A stretch of 64,000 nt of DNA from Pseudoduganella lutea. Its GTDB lineage: Bacteria; Pseudomonadota; Gammaproteobacteria; Burkholderiales; Burkholderiaceae_D. The stretch lies in contig NZ_CP035913.1 in assembly GCF_004209755.1 (NCBI RefSeq), forward strand, positions 3,100,001 through 3,164,000, in the 5' to 3' direction. Each line of letters starts with the position of its first letter. Position 1 is the first letter of the stretch. The position numbers were made by a program, and so were the translations under genes. Positions 28,276-36,460 of this stretch are shown piece after piece. Below the pieces are notes generated by a model. That model was not told where the DNA came from. It made no database searches and worked only from the letters and a program-made list of their open reading frames with translations.

Positions 28276-29091
28276 TCAGCGCAGGGTCTGCGCAAGAAAC
28301 CCCTCGATGACGCGCGAGCTTTCCGTCGGCGCGCTCATGTGCGGGCAGTGGCCAACGTTGTCGATCACGTGCAGGGTGCTCCTGGGCAGGTGGCGGTGCA
28401 GGTAGTTGCCCACTTCCAGCGGTGCCACCAGGTCGTCGCTGCATTGCAGGATCAGTGCCGGCACGGTGGAACGGGGCACGTCGGCCCGGTGGTCGGAGAG
28501 GAACGTCACGCGGGCAAAATGCCGGGCGATCTCGGGATCGTTGCGGCAGAAGCTGTCGGTGAGTTCGGCGCGCAGCTCCGGGCGCCCCGGTGCGCCCATG
28601 ATGGCCGGCGCCAGGCTGCTCGACCAGCCCAGGTAGTTGGCATCCATCGTTTCCAGCAGCTCGTCGATGTCTTCCCGGCTGAAACCGCCGACATAGTCGC
28701 CATCGTCGCGATCGTCATTGATATAGCAGGGCGACGGTCCGACCATGACCTGGGCCACGAACCGTTCCGGTGCCTTGATCGTGGCGAGCAGGCCGATCAT
28801 CGTGCTGACCGAATGGCCCACGAACACCACCGGCCCGGTGGCGAATTCGTCGAGGATTTCCACCAGGTCGTCCGCATAGCCGTGCAGCGTGCCGTATTTG
28901 TCGCGATCGTAGGCCGACAGGTCGGAGCGGCCGCTGCCGACGAGATCGAACGAAATGGTGCGGAAGCGTTCGGCAAAAGCGGGCGCGAGGAAACGCCACA
29001 TGGTCTGGTCGCAGCCGAAGCCGTGCGCGAACACCATGGTGGCCGACCCGTTACCCGCGACATGGACATTGTTTCGGGACTTTACGGACAT
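28276..29091 (-). CDS. RsbQ-like alpha/beta hydrolase
   Basis: This 271-residue cytoplasmic protein has the size and motifs of the RsbQ/KAI2/D14 group: FAHGFGCDQTMWR, nucleophile Ser94 in VGHSVS, Asp219 or Asp220 in LILQCSDDLVAP, and His248 in VGHCPHMSAP. In Bacillus subtilis RsbQ activates the PAS-domain phosphatase RsbP, probably by delivering a hydrophobic small molecule; plant relatives perceive karrikins and strigolactones. Here it stands 33 bases before a PAS hybrid kinase, a parallel to rsbQ-rsbP but with a kinase as the partner. The ligand is unknown. Confidence 0.87.
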   Translation of the reverse strand: MSVKSRNNVHVAGNGSATMVFAHGFGCDQTMWRFLAPAFAERFRTISFDLVGSGRSDLSAYDRDKYGTLHGYADDLVEILDEFATGPVVFVGHSVSTMIGLLATIKAPERFVAQVMVGPSPCYINDDRDDGDYVGGFSREDIDELLETMDANYLGWSSSLAPAIMGAPGRPELRAELTDSFCRNDPEIARHFARVTFLSDHRADVPRSTVPALILQCSDDLVAPLEVGNYLHRHLPRSTLHVIDNVGHCPHMSAPTESSRVIEGFLAQTLR

Positions 29092-29152
29092 GATGGACTT
29101 TATTGTTGGTATGGCAACGTTCGATTATACCTGAGCCGTCCGGCAGGGTGTT

Positions 29153-30235
29153 TCACGATTGGCGCGGCGCGCCATTCGCCTCCGCCGCCACCGGCATGCC
29201 CTCGATCTTCCACCGCAGCATGCCGCCCGCCAGGTTGGCTACTTGCCCGAAGCCCGCCTTGGCCAGCAGCACGCAGGCCTGGGCCGAGCGCACGCCGGAG
29301 CGGCAGACGGCCACCACGGGCCGCGCCTTGTCCAGCGTATCGAGGTGTTCGGTCAATTGCGACAGCGGTACCAGCCGCGCGCCCGGCAGGTGGCCCAGCT
29401 TGTCGATGAATTCCGTTTCCTCGCGCACGTCCAGGATCTGCGTCTTGTGCCCGTGTTCGAGCAATGCCATCGGCTCGATTTCCCACACGCCGGAAAAGCG
29501 CAGCGTCAGCGGCGCCCAGTCCGGCGCTTCGGCGGGCAGCGCGCCGCCTTCGGGCTGGCCGCAGCGCAGGTTGGCAGGAACGGCGACCGCGATCATCTTC
29601 GGGTGCGGCAGGTTCAGGTTGTTCATGTGGCCCGTGAAATCGCCCACGTCCACTTCGCCGCCCAGCCGCGGATTGAAGCGGCGCTCCTCGGCCACGCTGG
29701 TCACCGTGATGCCGCGGTAGTCGTGCGCCGGGTACAGCAGGCAATCGTCGGGCAGCGACAGGATCTGCCCGCGCACGGACGCGAACAGCGCCTGCGGGCT
29801 GCCGCCCTGGAAGTCGGTACGGCCGCAACCGCGGATCAGCAGGCTGTCGCCCGTGAAGGCCATGCTCGCGTCATCGAGCACATAGGTGAGGCAGCCGCTC
29901 GTGTGGCCCGGCGTGGCCCGCACGTCCAGGTGGCGCGCGCCGAATGCGATGCGGTCGCCGTGCCGCAGCGGGCGGTCCACCAGTTCCGCGCCTGCCGCCT
30001 GCGCCAGTGCGATACGGCTGCCGCAGCGCTGGCGCAGGCGCCATGCGCCGGTCACGTGGTCGGCATGTACGTGCGTGTCGAGTGTGGCCAGCAGTTCCAG
30101 GCCGAGTTCCTGCAGCAGCGCCAGGTCGCGCGGCACCTGCTCGTAGACGGGGTCGATCAGCAGCGCCTCGCCGCCATCGGCAAGCAGGTAGGTATAGGTC
30201 GAGGAAGTGGGGTCGAACAGCTGGCGGAAGATCAT
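29153..30235 (-). CDS. Persulfide dioxygenase-like MBL hydrolase fused to rhodanese
   Basis: A 360-residue fusion. The N-terminal metallo-beta-lactamase domain (about 1-235) carries THVHADHVTG, HTSGC and PAHDYRG, which are ETHE1-type iron ligands and glutathione-persulfide dioxygenase features. The C-terminal rhodanese domain (about 255-350) has the active loop CRSGVRSA with the sulfur-accepting Cys and LAGGMLRW. Such fusions couple sulfane-sulfur transfer to oxidation of glutathione persulfide in sulfide detoxification. The start at 30235 has GGAG five bases upstream; the longer frame is rejected. No sulfide:quinone reductase gene is seen nearby. Confidence 0.88.
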   Translation of the reverse strand: MIFRQLFDPTSSTYTYLLADGGEALLIDPVYEQVPRDLALLQELGLELLATLDTHVHADHVTGAWRLRQRCGSRIALAQAAGAELVDRPLRHGDRIAFGARHLDVRATPGHTSGCLTYVLDDASMAFTGDSLLIRGCGRTDFQGGSPQALFASVRGQILSLPDDCLLYPAHDYRGITVTSVAEERRFNPRLGGEVDVGDFTGHMNNLNLPHPKMIAVAVPANLRCGQPEGGALPAEAPDWAPLTLRFSGVWEIEPMALLEHGHKTQILDVREETEFIDKLGHLPGARLVPLSQLTEHLDTLDKARPVVAVCRSGVRSAQACVLLAKAGFGQVANLAGGMLRWKIEGMPVAAEANGAPRQS

Positions 30236-30296
30236 GGGGGCTCCGGTCTGGCCAGCCTCGTGAGCCGGCCGTGCGTGATGGGCTTGGAACCCCATT

Positions 30297-31307
30297 TTAG
30301 CTCCGCAAGTTCGCCACCGAAGCCCGCATCGTCACCGTCACGGGAAAATCGCGCTCGACCGGGCGTTCCAGGCCATAGCACAGCTTGAGCAGGGCATTGA
30401 TGCCGTTCAGCGTCATCTGCCGCCACGGCATGCGCACCGACGTCAGGCGCGGCGCCGCATACTCGGCGCTCGGCGTGTCGTCATAGGCCAGCACGGACAG
30501 GTCCTGCGGCACGCGGATGCCCGCTTCCTGGAAGTGCGACAGCGCGCCCACGGCCATTTCATCGTTGGCGCAGAACAGCGCGGTGGGCTTGCGGCCGGAG
30601 GCCACCAGCGCCTGCGCCGCGGCCCAGCCGCTGGCCGGCGAGAAGTCGCCTTCGCGGCGCCACATCGCGGCGGTGTCGATGCTTGCGGCGGCCAGCTCCG
30701 CGAGGAAGCCGTCGATGCGGGCAACGCTGTCCTCGAGCTGCATCGGGCCGGTCAGCAGGGCGATGTCGCGGTGCCCGTTGTCCAGCAGCGTGCGCGCGGC
30801 CAGGCGGCCACCCAGCACGTGGTCGACGGTGAAGCACTGGTCCGGGATCGTGGCGAAGTTATGGTTCAGCGCCACCAGGCGCGACAGCCGGCTGCCGGCC
30901 ACGGCGAGATCGTCTTCATCCAGCGCGCTGGTCATCACGACCAGGCCATCGCAACCGCGTTCGATGAGGAACTCGATGCCTTCGATCGCCTGGCGCCGCG
31001 CGTCGCCCAGGCCCACGCCGAACGCCACGACCATGTGCAGGCCGGCGGCGCGCAATTCGGTGTCGATGATCTGCAGGATCGGGGTAAAGAACGTGCCGGA
31101 CAGGGCAGGGATGTACACGCCGATCATTTTCGACGAACCGGACAGCAGTGCCCGTGCCGCATGCGATGGCCGGAAGCCCAGCTCTTCGATCGCTTTCTGC
31201 ACGCGTTCCAGCGTGGCCGGCGATACCGGTCCGCTGCCATTGATCGCGCGCGACGCCGTACCGAGGCCCACGCCCGCCAGGCGGGCGACGTCTTTGATGG
31301 TTGCCAC
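30297..31307 (-). CDS. LacI-family transcriptional repressor of the glycan locus
   Basis: This 336-residue regulator starts with GTG (AGGAAT upstream). It has an N-terminal helix-turn-helix (TIKDVARLAGVGLGTASRAI) with hinge helix (FRPSHAARALLSG), and a periplasmic-binding-protein-like sensor domain (SKMIGVYIPALSG, CANDEMAVGAL, VLAYDDTPSAEYAAPRLTSV). It is followed upstream by deacetylase, GH16 glucanase and TonB receptor genes. Two LacI-type palindromes lie in front of these targets, so it probably represses them until an oligosaccharide binds. The effector is not known; a beta-glucan fragment is the natural guess from GH16. Confidence 0.9.
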   Translation of the reverse strand: MATIKDVARLAGVGLGTASRAINGSGPVSPATLERVQKAIEELGFRPSHAARALLSGSSKMIGVYIPALSGTFFTPILQIIDTELRAAGLHMVVAFGVGLGDARRQAIEGIEFLIERGCDGLVVMTSALDEDDLAVAGSRLSRLVALNHNFATIPDQCFTVDHVLGGRLAARTLLDNGHRDIALLTGPMQLEDSVARIDGFLAELAAASIDTAAMWRREGDFSPASGWAAAQALVASGRKPTALFCANDEMAVGALSHFQEAGIRVPQDLSVLAYDDTPSAEYAAPRLTSVRMPWRQMTLNGINALLKLCYGLERPVERDFPVTVTMRASVANLRS

Positions 31308-31384
31308 TGGAATTCCTATTTTCGGCTGACAGAACGCCCACGAGCATACTGGAAGTCACCCCGTGCGCCAACCGCCAGGGCTTC

Positions 31385-32176
31385 CTAACGGCTCTTTGCA
31401 TACTTCATGATGTTCAGGAACGTATCGGTCCAGTACACCTTGCGGTTCTCGGCCAGGTACTTCACCAGCTCTTCGTGCGCGGCGCTCGAGTTGGCGAGAT
31501 GGTCGCCGCCGATGCCATGGAACGTGAACGAGATCATCGTGCCCTTGTCGGCCGCCTCCTTGACCATCGCGATCAGCTGCTGCCCGGTGAGCCCCACGGG
31601 AATCACGACCGGCACGAGGTAAGGGTCGAGTGCCGCCATCGATGGCACCGCGCCCCGGCCGATGCTGGCCTTGATCGCGACGAATTCGTTCTGGACGGCC
31701 GGCAGGTAATTCTGCCCGCTCGCCAGCAGGTCGCCGCACGGCGCGGTGAACGTGCGCTCGCGCCGCCCGTCGATCGCATGCAGCATCGTGTTGGCGAGGG
31801 TGACCTGGTCCTTCAATTGCGCCACGCTCGTCGTGTCCAGGTCGCGGTGCGGTTCCACCCAGCTGCGCTCCGGCTGCGAACGGCGGCACTGGTGGAACAG
31901 CGTGTGGTTGGCCAGCTCGTGGCCCGCCTGCGCGGCGGCGCGCCATTCGGGCAGGCGCTTGTCGATGGTGGGACTGGAGAGCGTCAGGTAGAACGTGCCC
32001 TTCACACCGTATTTGTTCAACGTGGGGATCGCATGATCGAGCTGCGAATCGGCGGCATCGTCATAGGCCAGGCTGACGGCGGCCTTGGCGCCGTTCGGCC
32101 AGTGGAACGTTTCGGCGGCGGCGGCGCCGGTCGATACGGCGGCGAGGGCCAGCAGGGTCCAGCAGGTTTTCATCAT
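31385..32176 (-). CDS. Secreted polysaccharide deacetylase (CE4-like)
   Basis: This 263-residue secreted protein has a signal peptide (MMKTCWTLLALAAVSTGAAA) and the NodB-type fold: AVSLAYDDAADSQLDHAIPTL holds the catalytic/metal Asp pair, and ELANHTLFHQC holds the two zinc His of the HSxxH motif. GISFTFHG-like MISFTFHGIGGDH is the last conserved segment. It may deacetylate a glycan or act on related polysaccharide. The ATG at 32176 is chosen; 32173 is equally possible. It is divergent from GH16, with a LacI-type operator in the shared region, and lies 77 bases upstream of lacI on the same strand. Confidence 0.82.
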   Translation of the reverse strand: MMKTCWTLLALAAVSTGAAAAETFHWPNGAKAAVSLAYDDAADSQLDHAIPTLNKYGVKGTFYLTLSSPTIDKRLPEWRAAAQAGHELANHTLFHQCRRSQPERSWVEPHRDLDTTSVAQLKDQVTLANTMLHAIDGRRERTFTAPCGDLLASGQNYLPAVQNEFVAIKASIGRGAVPSMAALDPYLVPVVIPVGLTGQQLIAMVKEAADKGTMISFTFHGIGGDHLANSSAAHEELVKYLAENRKVYWTDTFLNIMKYAKSR

Positions 32177-32250
32177 TTCGTACCCGGTTATGTGACAGGA
32201 ACGCAACGCATGCTGCGATAGGGATCGTGGCGCGCGTTGCAGGAAAGGAG

Positions 32251-32264
32251 TGGAAACGTTACCA
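32251..32264. promoter_or_regulatory. LacI-type operator between deacetylase and GH16 genes
   Basis: TGGAAACGTTACCA is a 14-bp palindrome with one mismatched pair and the central ACGT of LacI-family sites. It shares its left half exactly with the operator in front of the large TonB receptor gene. It lies between divergent genes, about 75 bases from the deacetylase start and 55 bases from the GH16 start, and next to the LacI-family gene. Confidence 0.68.
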
Positions 32265-32318
32265 TACAACGACATTCATCTTTGCATGCGCCCGTCGCGC
32301 CGTCAATCCGGGGACCCC

Positions 32319-33161
32319 ATGGCTGCTCTGCACCGCTGCTCCACCATTGTCGCCTCCCTTGCTTCCTTTGCATTGCTGGCCGCCGCCGGCATTGCCCAGG
32401 CCGCGGAAACGACGGGCGGCAAGCCCGCCGGCTGGCGGCTCGCGTGGGCCGATGAATTCGACGTGGACGGCTTGCCCGATCCGGCGAAGTGGGCCTACGA
32501 CACCAAGGCCAACCGCACCGGCTGGTACAACAAGGAACTGCAGTACTACGCCAGCGCGCGGCGCGAGAATGCCGAAGTGAAGAACGGCCGCCTGGTGATC
32601 ACCGCCCGCAAGGAAGCGCTGGCGTCGATGCCCGATTACGGTGGCCAGGCCTACACGTCGGCACGGCTGGTCACGCGCGGCAAGGCCAGCTGGACGCAGG
32701 GCTTCATCGAAGTGCGTGCCAGGCTGCCGTGCGCGCCGGGCAGCTGGCCGGCGATCTGGATGCTGGGCACCGGCGGCAAATGGCCGGCCGATGGCGAGAT
32801 CGACATCATGGAGCACGTGGGCCACAAGCCCGGCGAAATCCTCGGCAGCATCTACACGAACGCGCAGAACTGGCCGCGTGGCACGGGCAAGACCAGCAGG
32901 ACGATGGTGCCCGATGCCTGCGAGGCGTTCCACGACTACCAGCTCACGTGGACGAAAGACCGGATCCTCGTGGGGGTGGATGGCCGCAACTACGCCGAAC
33001 TCGTCAACCCCGGCGATGGCGACTACGACAAGTGGCCATTCGACCGGCCGCAGTACCTGCTGCTGAACCTTGCGGTGGGCGGCGACCTGGGCGGTGCCGT
33101 GCGCGATGACAGCCTGCCGTGGCGCATGGAAGTGGAGTACGTGCGGGTGTTCCAGCCGTGA
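32319..33161 (+). CDS. GH16 family beta-glucanase (laminarinase-like)
   Basis: This 280-residue secreted enzyme has a signal peptide (to about residue 30, ending AGIAQA). The GH16 active site is GEIDIMEHVG, with nucleophile, helper Asp and acid/base in the ExDxxE arrangement, after PAIWMLGTGG. Other matches are ADEFDVDGLPDPAKWAYD at the domain start, YNKELQYY, and LNLAVGGDLGG plus EVEYVRVFQ at the end. This pattern matches bacterial beta-1,3- or beta-1,3-1,4-glucanases. The start at 32319 is preferred over 32250, which lies in the operator. It probably produces oligosaccharides taken up by the following TonB receptor. Confidence 0.92.
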   Translation: MAALHRCSTIVASLASFALLAAAGIAQAAETTGGKPAGWRLAWADEFDVDGLPDPAKWAYDTKANRTGWYNKELQYYASARRENAEVKNGRLVITARKEALASMPDYGGQAYTSARLVTRGKASWTQGFIEVRARLPCAPGSWPAIWMLGTGGKWPADGEIDIMEHVGHKPGEILGSIYTNAQNWPRGTGKTSRTMVPDACEAFHDYQLTWTKDRILVGVDGRNYAELVNPGDGDYDKWPFDRPQYLLLNLAVGGDLGGAVRDDSLPWRMEVEYVRVFQP

Positions 33162-33288
33162 GCATCAAGCGTCATGCGTGTCCGTGCTGCGCGCGGTTGC
33201 CGTATGAGTTTTTACAACAGTAGCGGCCAATAACAAATCTGTTCCGATTGACAATGCAGAGTTGCGAACCTACCATTGAGCGATCAAA

Positions 33289-33306
33289 TATGGAAACGTT
33301 TCCATA
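33289..33306. promoter_or_regulatory. Perfect LacI-type operator upstream of TonB receptor
   Basis: TATGGAAACGTTTCCATA is an 18-bp perfect palindrome, 47 bases before the TonB receptor start codon. Its core matches the operator in front of GH16 and fits recognition by the LacI-family protein encoded 2 kb away. Confidence 0.82.
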
Positions 33307-33353
33307 ATCGTCGCGGCAGCTGGGTAGAAAACCATAAGAACACAGGAGACCAC

Positions 33354-36329
33354 ATGCAATATCCGAAAACAAAGCAGAAACTGATCGCCCTGGCCGTGTC
33401 CAGCGCCTGCGCCGCCACCGCGCTGCCGGCGTGGGCGCAGGACGTGGCACAGGCACAGGGCGCCGACCTGTCGTCGTCGCAGCCGGTGCAGTCGGTGGTG
33501 GTGACCGGCATCCGCGCGTCGATGCAGTCGTCGCTGAACCTGAAGCGCAATTCCGACGGCATCGTCGACGGCATCGTGGCCGAGGACATCGGCAAGTTCC
33601 CGGACACGAACCTGGCCGAATCGCTGCAGCGCATCTCCGGCGTGTCGATCGACCGCTCGATCGGCGAAGGTTCGAAGGTCACCGTGCGCGGCGTGGGGCC
33701 CGACTTCAACATGGTGCTGCTGAACGGCCGCCAGATGCCCACGTCGAACCTGGGCGACCTGAATGGCCGCGCGTTCGACTTCGCCAACCTCGCCTCGGAA
33801 GCGGTGTCGCAGATCCAGGTGTACAAAACGAGCCGTGCCGAAACCCCCGCCGGCGGCATCGGCGCCACGCTGAACGTGATGACGGCGCGCCCGCTGGACC
33901 GCCCCGGCATGCTGGCCTCCGTTGGCGTAAAAGGCGTCTACGACAAGTCGGCATCGAACCTGCCGGGCGACGTCAAGGATGGCAAGCGGGTGACGCCGGA
34001 GATCTCGGGCATCTACAGCAATACCTGGAACGACAACATGTTCGGCGTGTCCGTCAGCGCCAGCTACCAGGAACGCAACCTGGGCTACAGCACGGCATCC
34101 GTGGGCAATGGCTGGAAGGGGCCGTACCTGGGCAGCGCCACCGGCGGCGGCACGATTCCCCAGCCCGGCGCGCCCGGCTCGGAAAACATCACCAACCGGC
34201 CCGGCGCCACCGATGTGTATTCGCTGCCGCAAAACCTGAACTATGCCTTCAACGGCGTGCAGCGCGAGCGCACCAATGGCCAGCTGACGTTCCAGTTCGC
34301 GCCGCGCAAGGACCTGACCACCACGCTCGACTACACCTATTCGCAAAACAAGATCCACACGCGCCGCCAGGACCTGTCGGCATGGTTCAACTTCGGCCCT
34401 TCCGCCTCCAGCTGGACCGATGGCCCGGCCGCCGGCCCGCTGGTGTACACCGAGTTCCTTCCTGCCGGGAGCAGCGATATCGCCATGGGCGGTGCGGACT
34501 TTGCCACCGTCAGCGAAAATAAGTCGGTCGGCTTCAATACGCTGTGGAAGGTCAACTCCGCGCTGCGCCTTGAACTGGACGTGCACCGCTCCACCGCCGA
34601 ATCGCAGGCCGACAGCCCGTTCGGTTCGGACAACGTGATCGGCACCGCCTCGTTCAGCCGCGGCGACACCACGGCCGACTTCAGCCAGGACTTCCCCGTG
34701 CTGTCGATCGCCGGCGCCGATTTTGCGCGCGCGCCGCAGCAGGTCACCGGTTCGGCGTTCCGCAACGGCTACATGAAAGGCGAAATCAGCCAGGCCCAGT
34801 TCAAGGGCCGCCTGAAGGTGATGGAATCGTCGCAGCTGAACTTCGGCCTGTCCGCCACCAAGGTCGATAACCGCTCCGCATTCTCGACGATGCAGCGCGA
34901 CACGTGGGGCGGCGCCAGCAGCCCGGCCGACTATCCGAGCAGCGTGTGGCACCCGGCGACCGTGCGCGGCTACTTCGACAAGATCGACGGCTCCGGCAAT
35001 CCGGCCCTGTTCAACAACTTCTACACGTTCGATTTCGGCCAGGTGCGCGACCTGGCGATCAAGGCGTCCGGCCGGCCAGACCTGTATTCGATCAAGGACC
35101 GCTGGGATACCGACCAGCGGACCGAGGAAAAGTCCAAGGCGCTGTACCTCCAGTTCAATACCGACTGGGATACGGCACTGCCGATCCACACGGCCATCGG
35201 CCTGCGCTACGAGAAGACGGACGTGGTGTCTTCCGCGCTGGTGCAGACCGCGACCGGCATTTCCTGGGTATCGCAGAACGAATTCCCGGTGCAGTTCGGC
35301 GCCCCGGACTTCACGACGCTGACCGGCAAGTACAACAACCTGCTGCCCAGCATCGATACCGATATCGAACTGCGCCAGGACATGAAGCTGCGCCTGTCGT
35401 ATGGCGAAACCATCGGTCGGCCCCGCTATGACCAGATCCAGGGCGGCACGGTGCTGACCGCGCTGGCGCGCGTGGATGGCGGCACCGGCACATCGGGCAA
35501 CCCGGGCCTGAAGCCGGTCGAATCGAAGAACCTGGACCTGTCGTACGAATGGTATTACGGCAAGCAGAACTTCTTCGCGCTCGGCTTCTTCAAAAAGAAC
35601 CTCGATAACTACGCCGGCGTGTCGCAGGTGAATGCCACGCCGTTCAACCTGCACACCCCGGTGGGCGGGGCATTGTGGAACCTGGCGCTGACCAATGGCT
35701 GCGCCACCGCCGACACCACGTGCATCCGCAACTACATCTTCCGCAACCATCCGACGGCAGCGGGTGTCACGCGCGGCAATGACGATGCCTCCGGCAACGC
35801 CACCGGCACCATCGTCGGCCAGCCGGGCGATCCGGTCGCGAACTTCCGCATCACGTCGTTCTCGAACCAGAAGAAGGCTAGCCTGAAAGGCTTCGAGGTG
35901 AACGTGCAGCACATGTTCGGCGACAGCGGCTTCGGGGTATCGGCCAACTACACATATGTCGATTCCGGCCTGGGCTTCAACAACGCCAGCGCCGGCGAAC
36001 AGTTCGCGCTGGTCGGCCTGTCCGATTCGGCCAACCTGGTCGGCATCTACGAGAACGACAAGTGGAATGTGCGCGCCGCCTACAACTGGCGCGACAAGTT
36101 CCTGGCGTCGACGTTCGATGGCGCGGGCCCGAACCCGGTCTACACGGAAGCCTATGGCCAGTTCGACCTGTCGGTGGGCTTTGCGATCACGCCGCAGCTG
36201 TCGATGCAGTTCGAGGGCATCAACCTGACGAATGAAACGACGCGCCAGCACGGCCGTAACGAGCGGATGCTGGTCAATGCCACGCAGGCCGGCGCGCGCT
36301 ATATGTTGGGTCTGCGCTACAAGTTCTGA
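33354..36329 (+). CDS. TonB-dependent receptor for glycan uptake (Xanthomonas/Caulobacter type)
   Basis: This 991-residue receptor starts MQYPKTKQKL after AGGAG; the in-frame codon at 33276 would cover the operator and is rejected. Signal peptide to about residue 28, TonB box SVVVTGIRAS, plug domain (EDIGKFPDTNLAESLQRISGVSIDR, GPDFNMVLLNGRQMPTSN) and a barrel ending in GLRYKF. The plug sequence is that of the TIGR01782 group, often specific for oligosaccharides rather than siderophores. It is located between GH16 and halogenase/SapC genes, the widespread arrangement of proteobacterial glycan-utilisation loci. The substrate is probably a beta-glucan fragment, inferred only from GH16. Confidence 0.93.
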   Translation: MQYPKTKQKLIALAVSSACAATALPAWAQDVAQAQGADLSSSQPVQSVVVTGIRASMQSSLNLKRNSDGIVDGIVAEDIGKFPDTNLAESLQRISGVSIDRSIGEGSKVTVRGVGPDFNMVLLNGRQMPTSNLGDLNGRAFDFANLASEAVSQIQVYKTSRAETPAGGIGATLNVMTARPLDRPGMLASVGVKGVYDKSASNLPGDVKDGKRVTPEISGIYSNTWNDNMFGVSVSASYQERNLGYSTASVGNGWKGPYLGSATGGGTIPQPGAPGSENITNRPGATDVYSLPQNLNYAFNGVQRERTNGQLTFQFAPRKDLTTTLDYTYSQNKIHTRRQDLSAWFNFGPSASSWTDGPAAGPLVYTEFLPAGSSDIAMGGADFATVSENKSVGFNTLWKVNSALRLELDVHRSTAESQADSPFGSDNVIGTASFSRGDTTADFSQDFPVLSIAGADFARAPQQVTGSAFRNGYMKGEISQAQFKGRLKVMESSQLNFGLSATKVDNRSAFSTMQRDTWGGASSPADYPSSVWHPATVRGYFDKIDGSGNPALFNNFYTFDFGQVRDLAIKASGRPDLYSIKDRWDTDQRTEEKSKALYLQFNTDWDTALPIHTAIGLRYEKTDVVSSALVQTATGISWVSQNEFPVQFGAPDFTTLTGKYNNLLPSIDTDIELRQDMKLRLSYGETIGRPRYDQIQGGTVLTALARVDGGTGTSGNPGLKPVESKNLDLSYEWYYGKQNFFALGFFKKNLDNYAGVSQVNATPFNLHTPVGGALWNLALTNGCATADTTCIRNYIFRNHPTAAGVTRGNDDASGNATGTIVGQPGDPVANFRITSFSNQKKASLKGFEVNVQHMFGDSGFGVSANYTYVDSGLGFNNASAGEQFALVGLSDSANLVGIYENDKWNVRAAYNWRDKFLASTFDGAGPNPVYTEAYGQFDLSVGFAITPQLSMQFEGINLTNETTRQHGRNERMLVNATQAGARYMLGLRYKF

Positions 36330-36353
36330 CGATCGTTTTCATACTATGAGAGG

Positions 36354-36396
36354 GGAGGGGCTCCGTGGGCGGCGGAGCACCTCCGATTTTTGTTTT
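36354..36396 (+). terminator. Rho-independent terminator after TonB receptor
   Basis: GGAGGGGCTCCG (36354-36365) pairs with CGGAGCACCTCC (36373-36384), 12 bp with one mismatch, around a 7-base loop and followed by GATTTTTGTTTT. It separates the receptor from the halogenase-SapC-cupin-halogenase group, which would then need read-through or its own promoter. Confidence 0.78.
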
Positions 36397-36460
36397 CACG
36401 GTTAGTTTTTCGGTTAGACTAATTGCCACTCTCGTTGTTTGACTTGTATCCGGGTTCCTC

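Noticed and set aside
33270..36251. A 993-residue minus-strand frame opposite the large TonB receptor
   Set aside because: It has no ribosome site or domain; composition reflects the reverse complement of the receptor gene.
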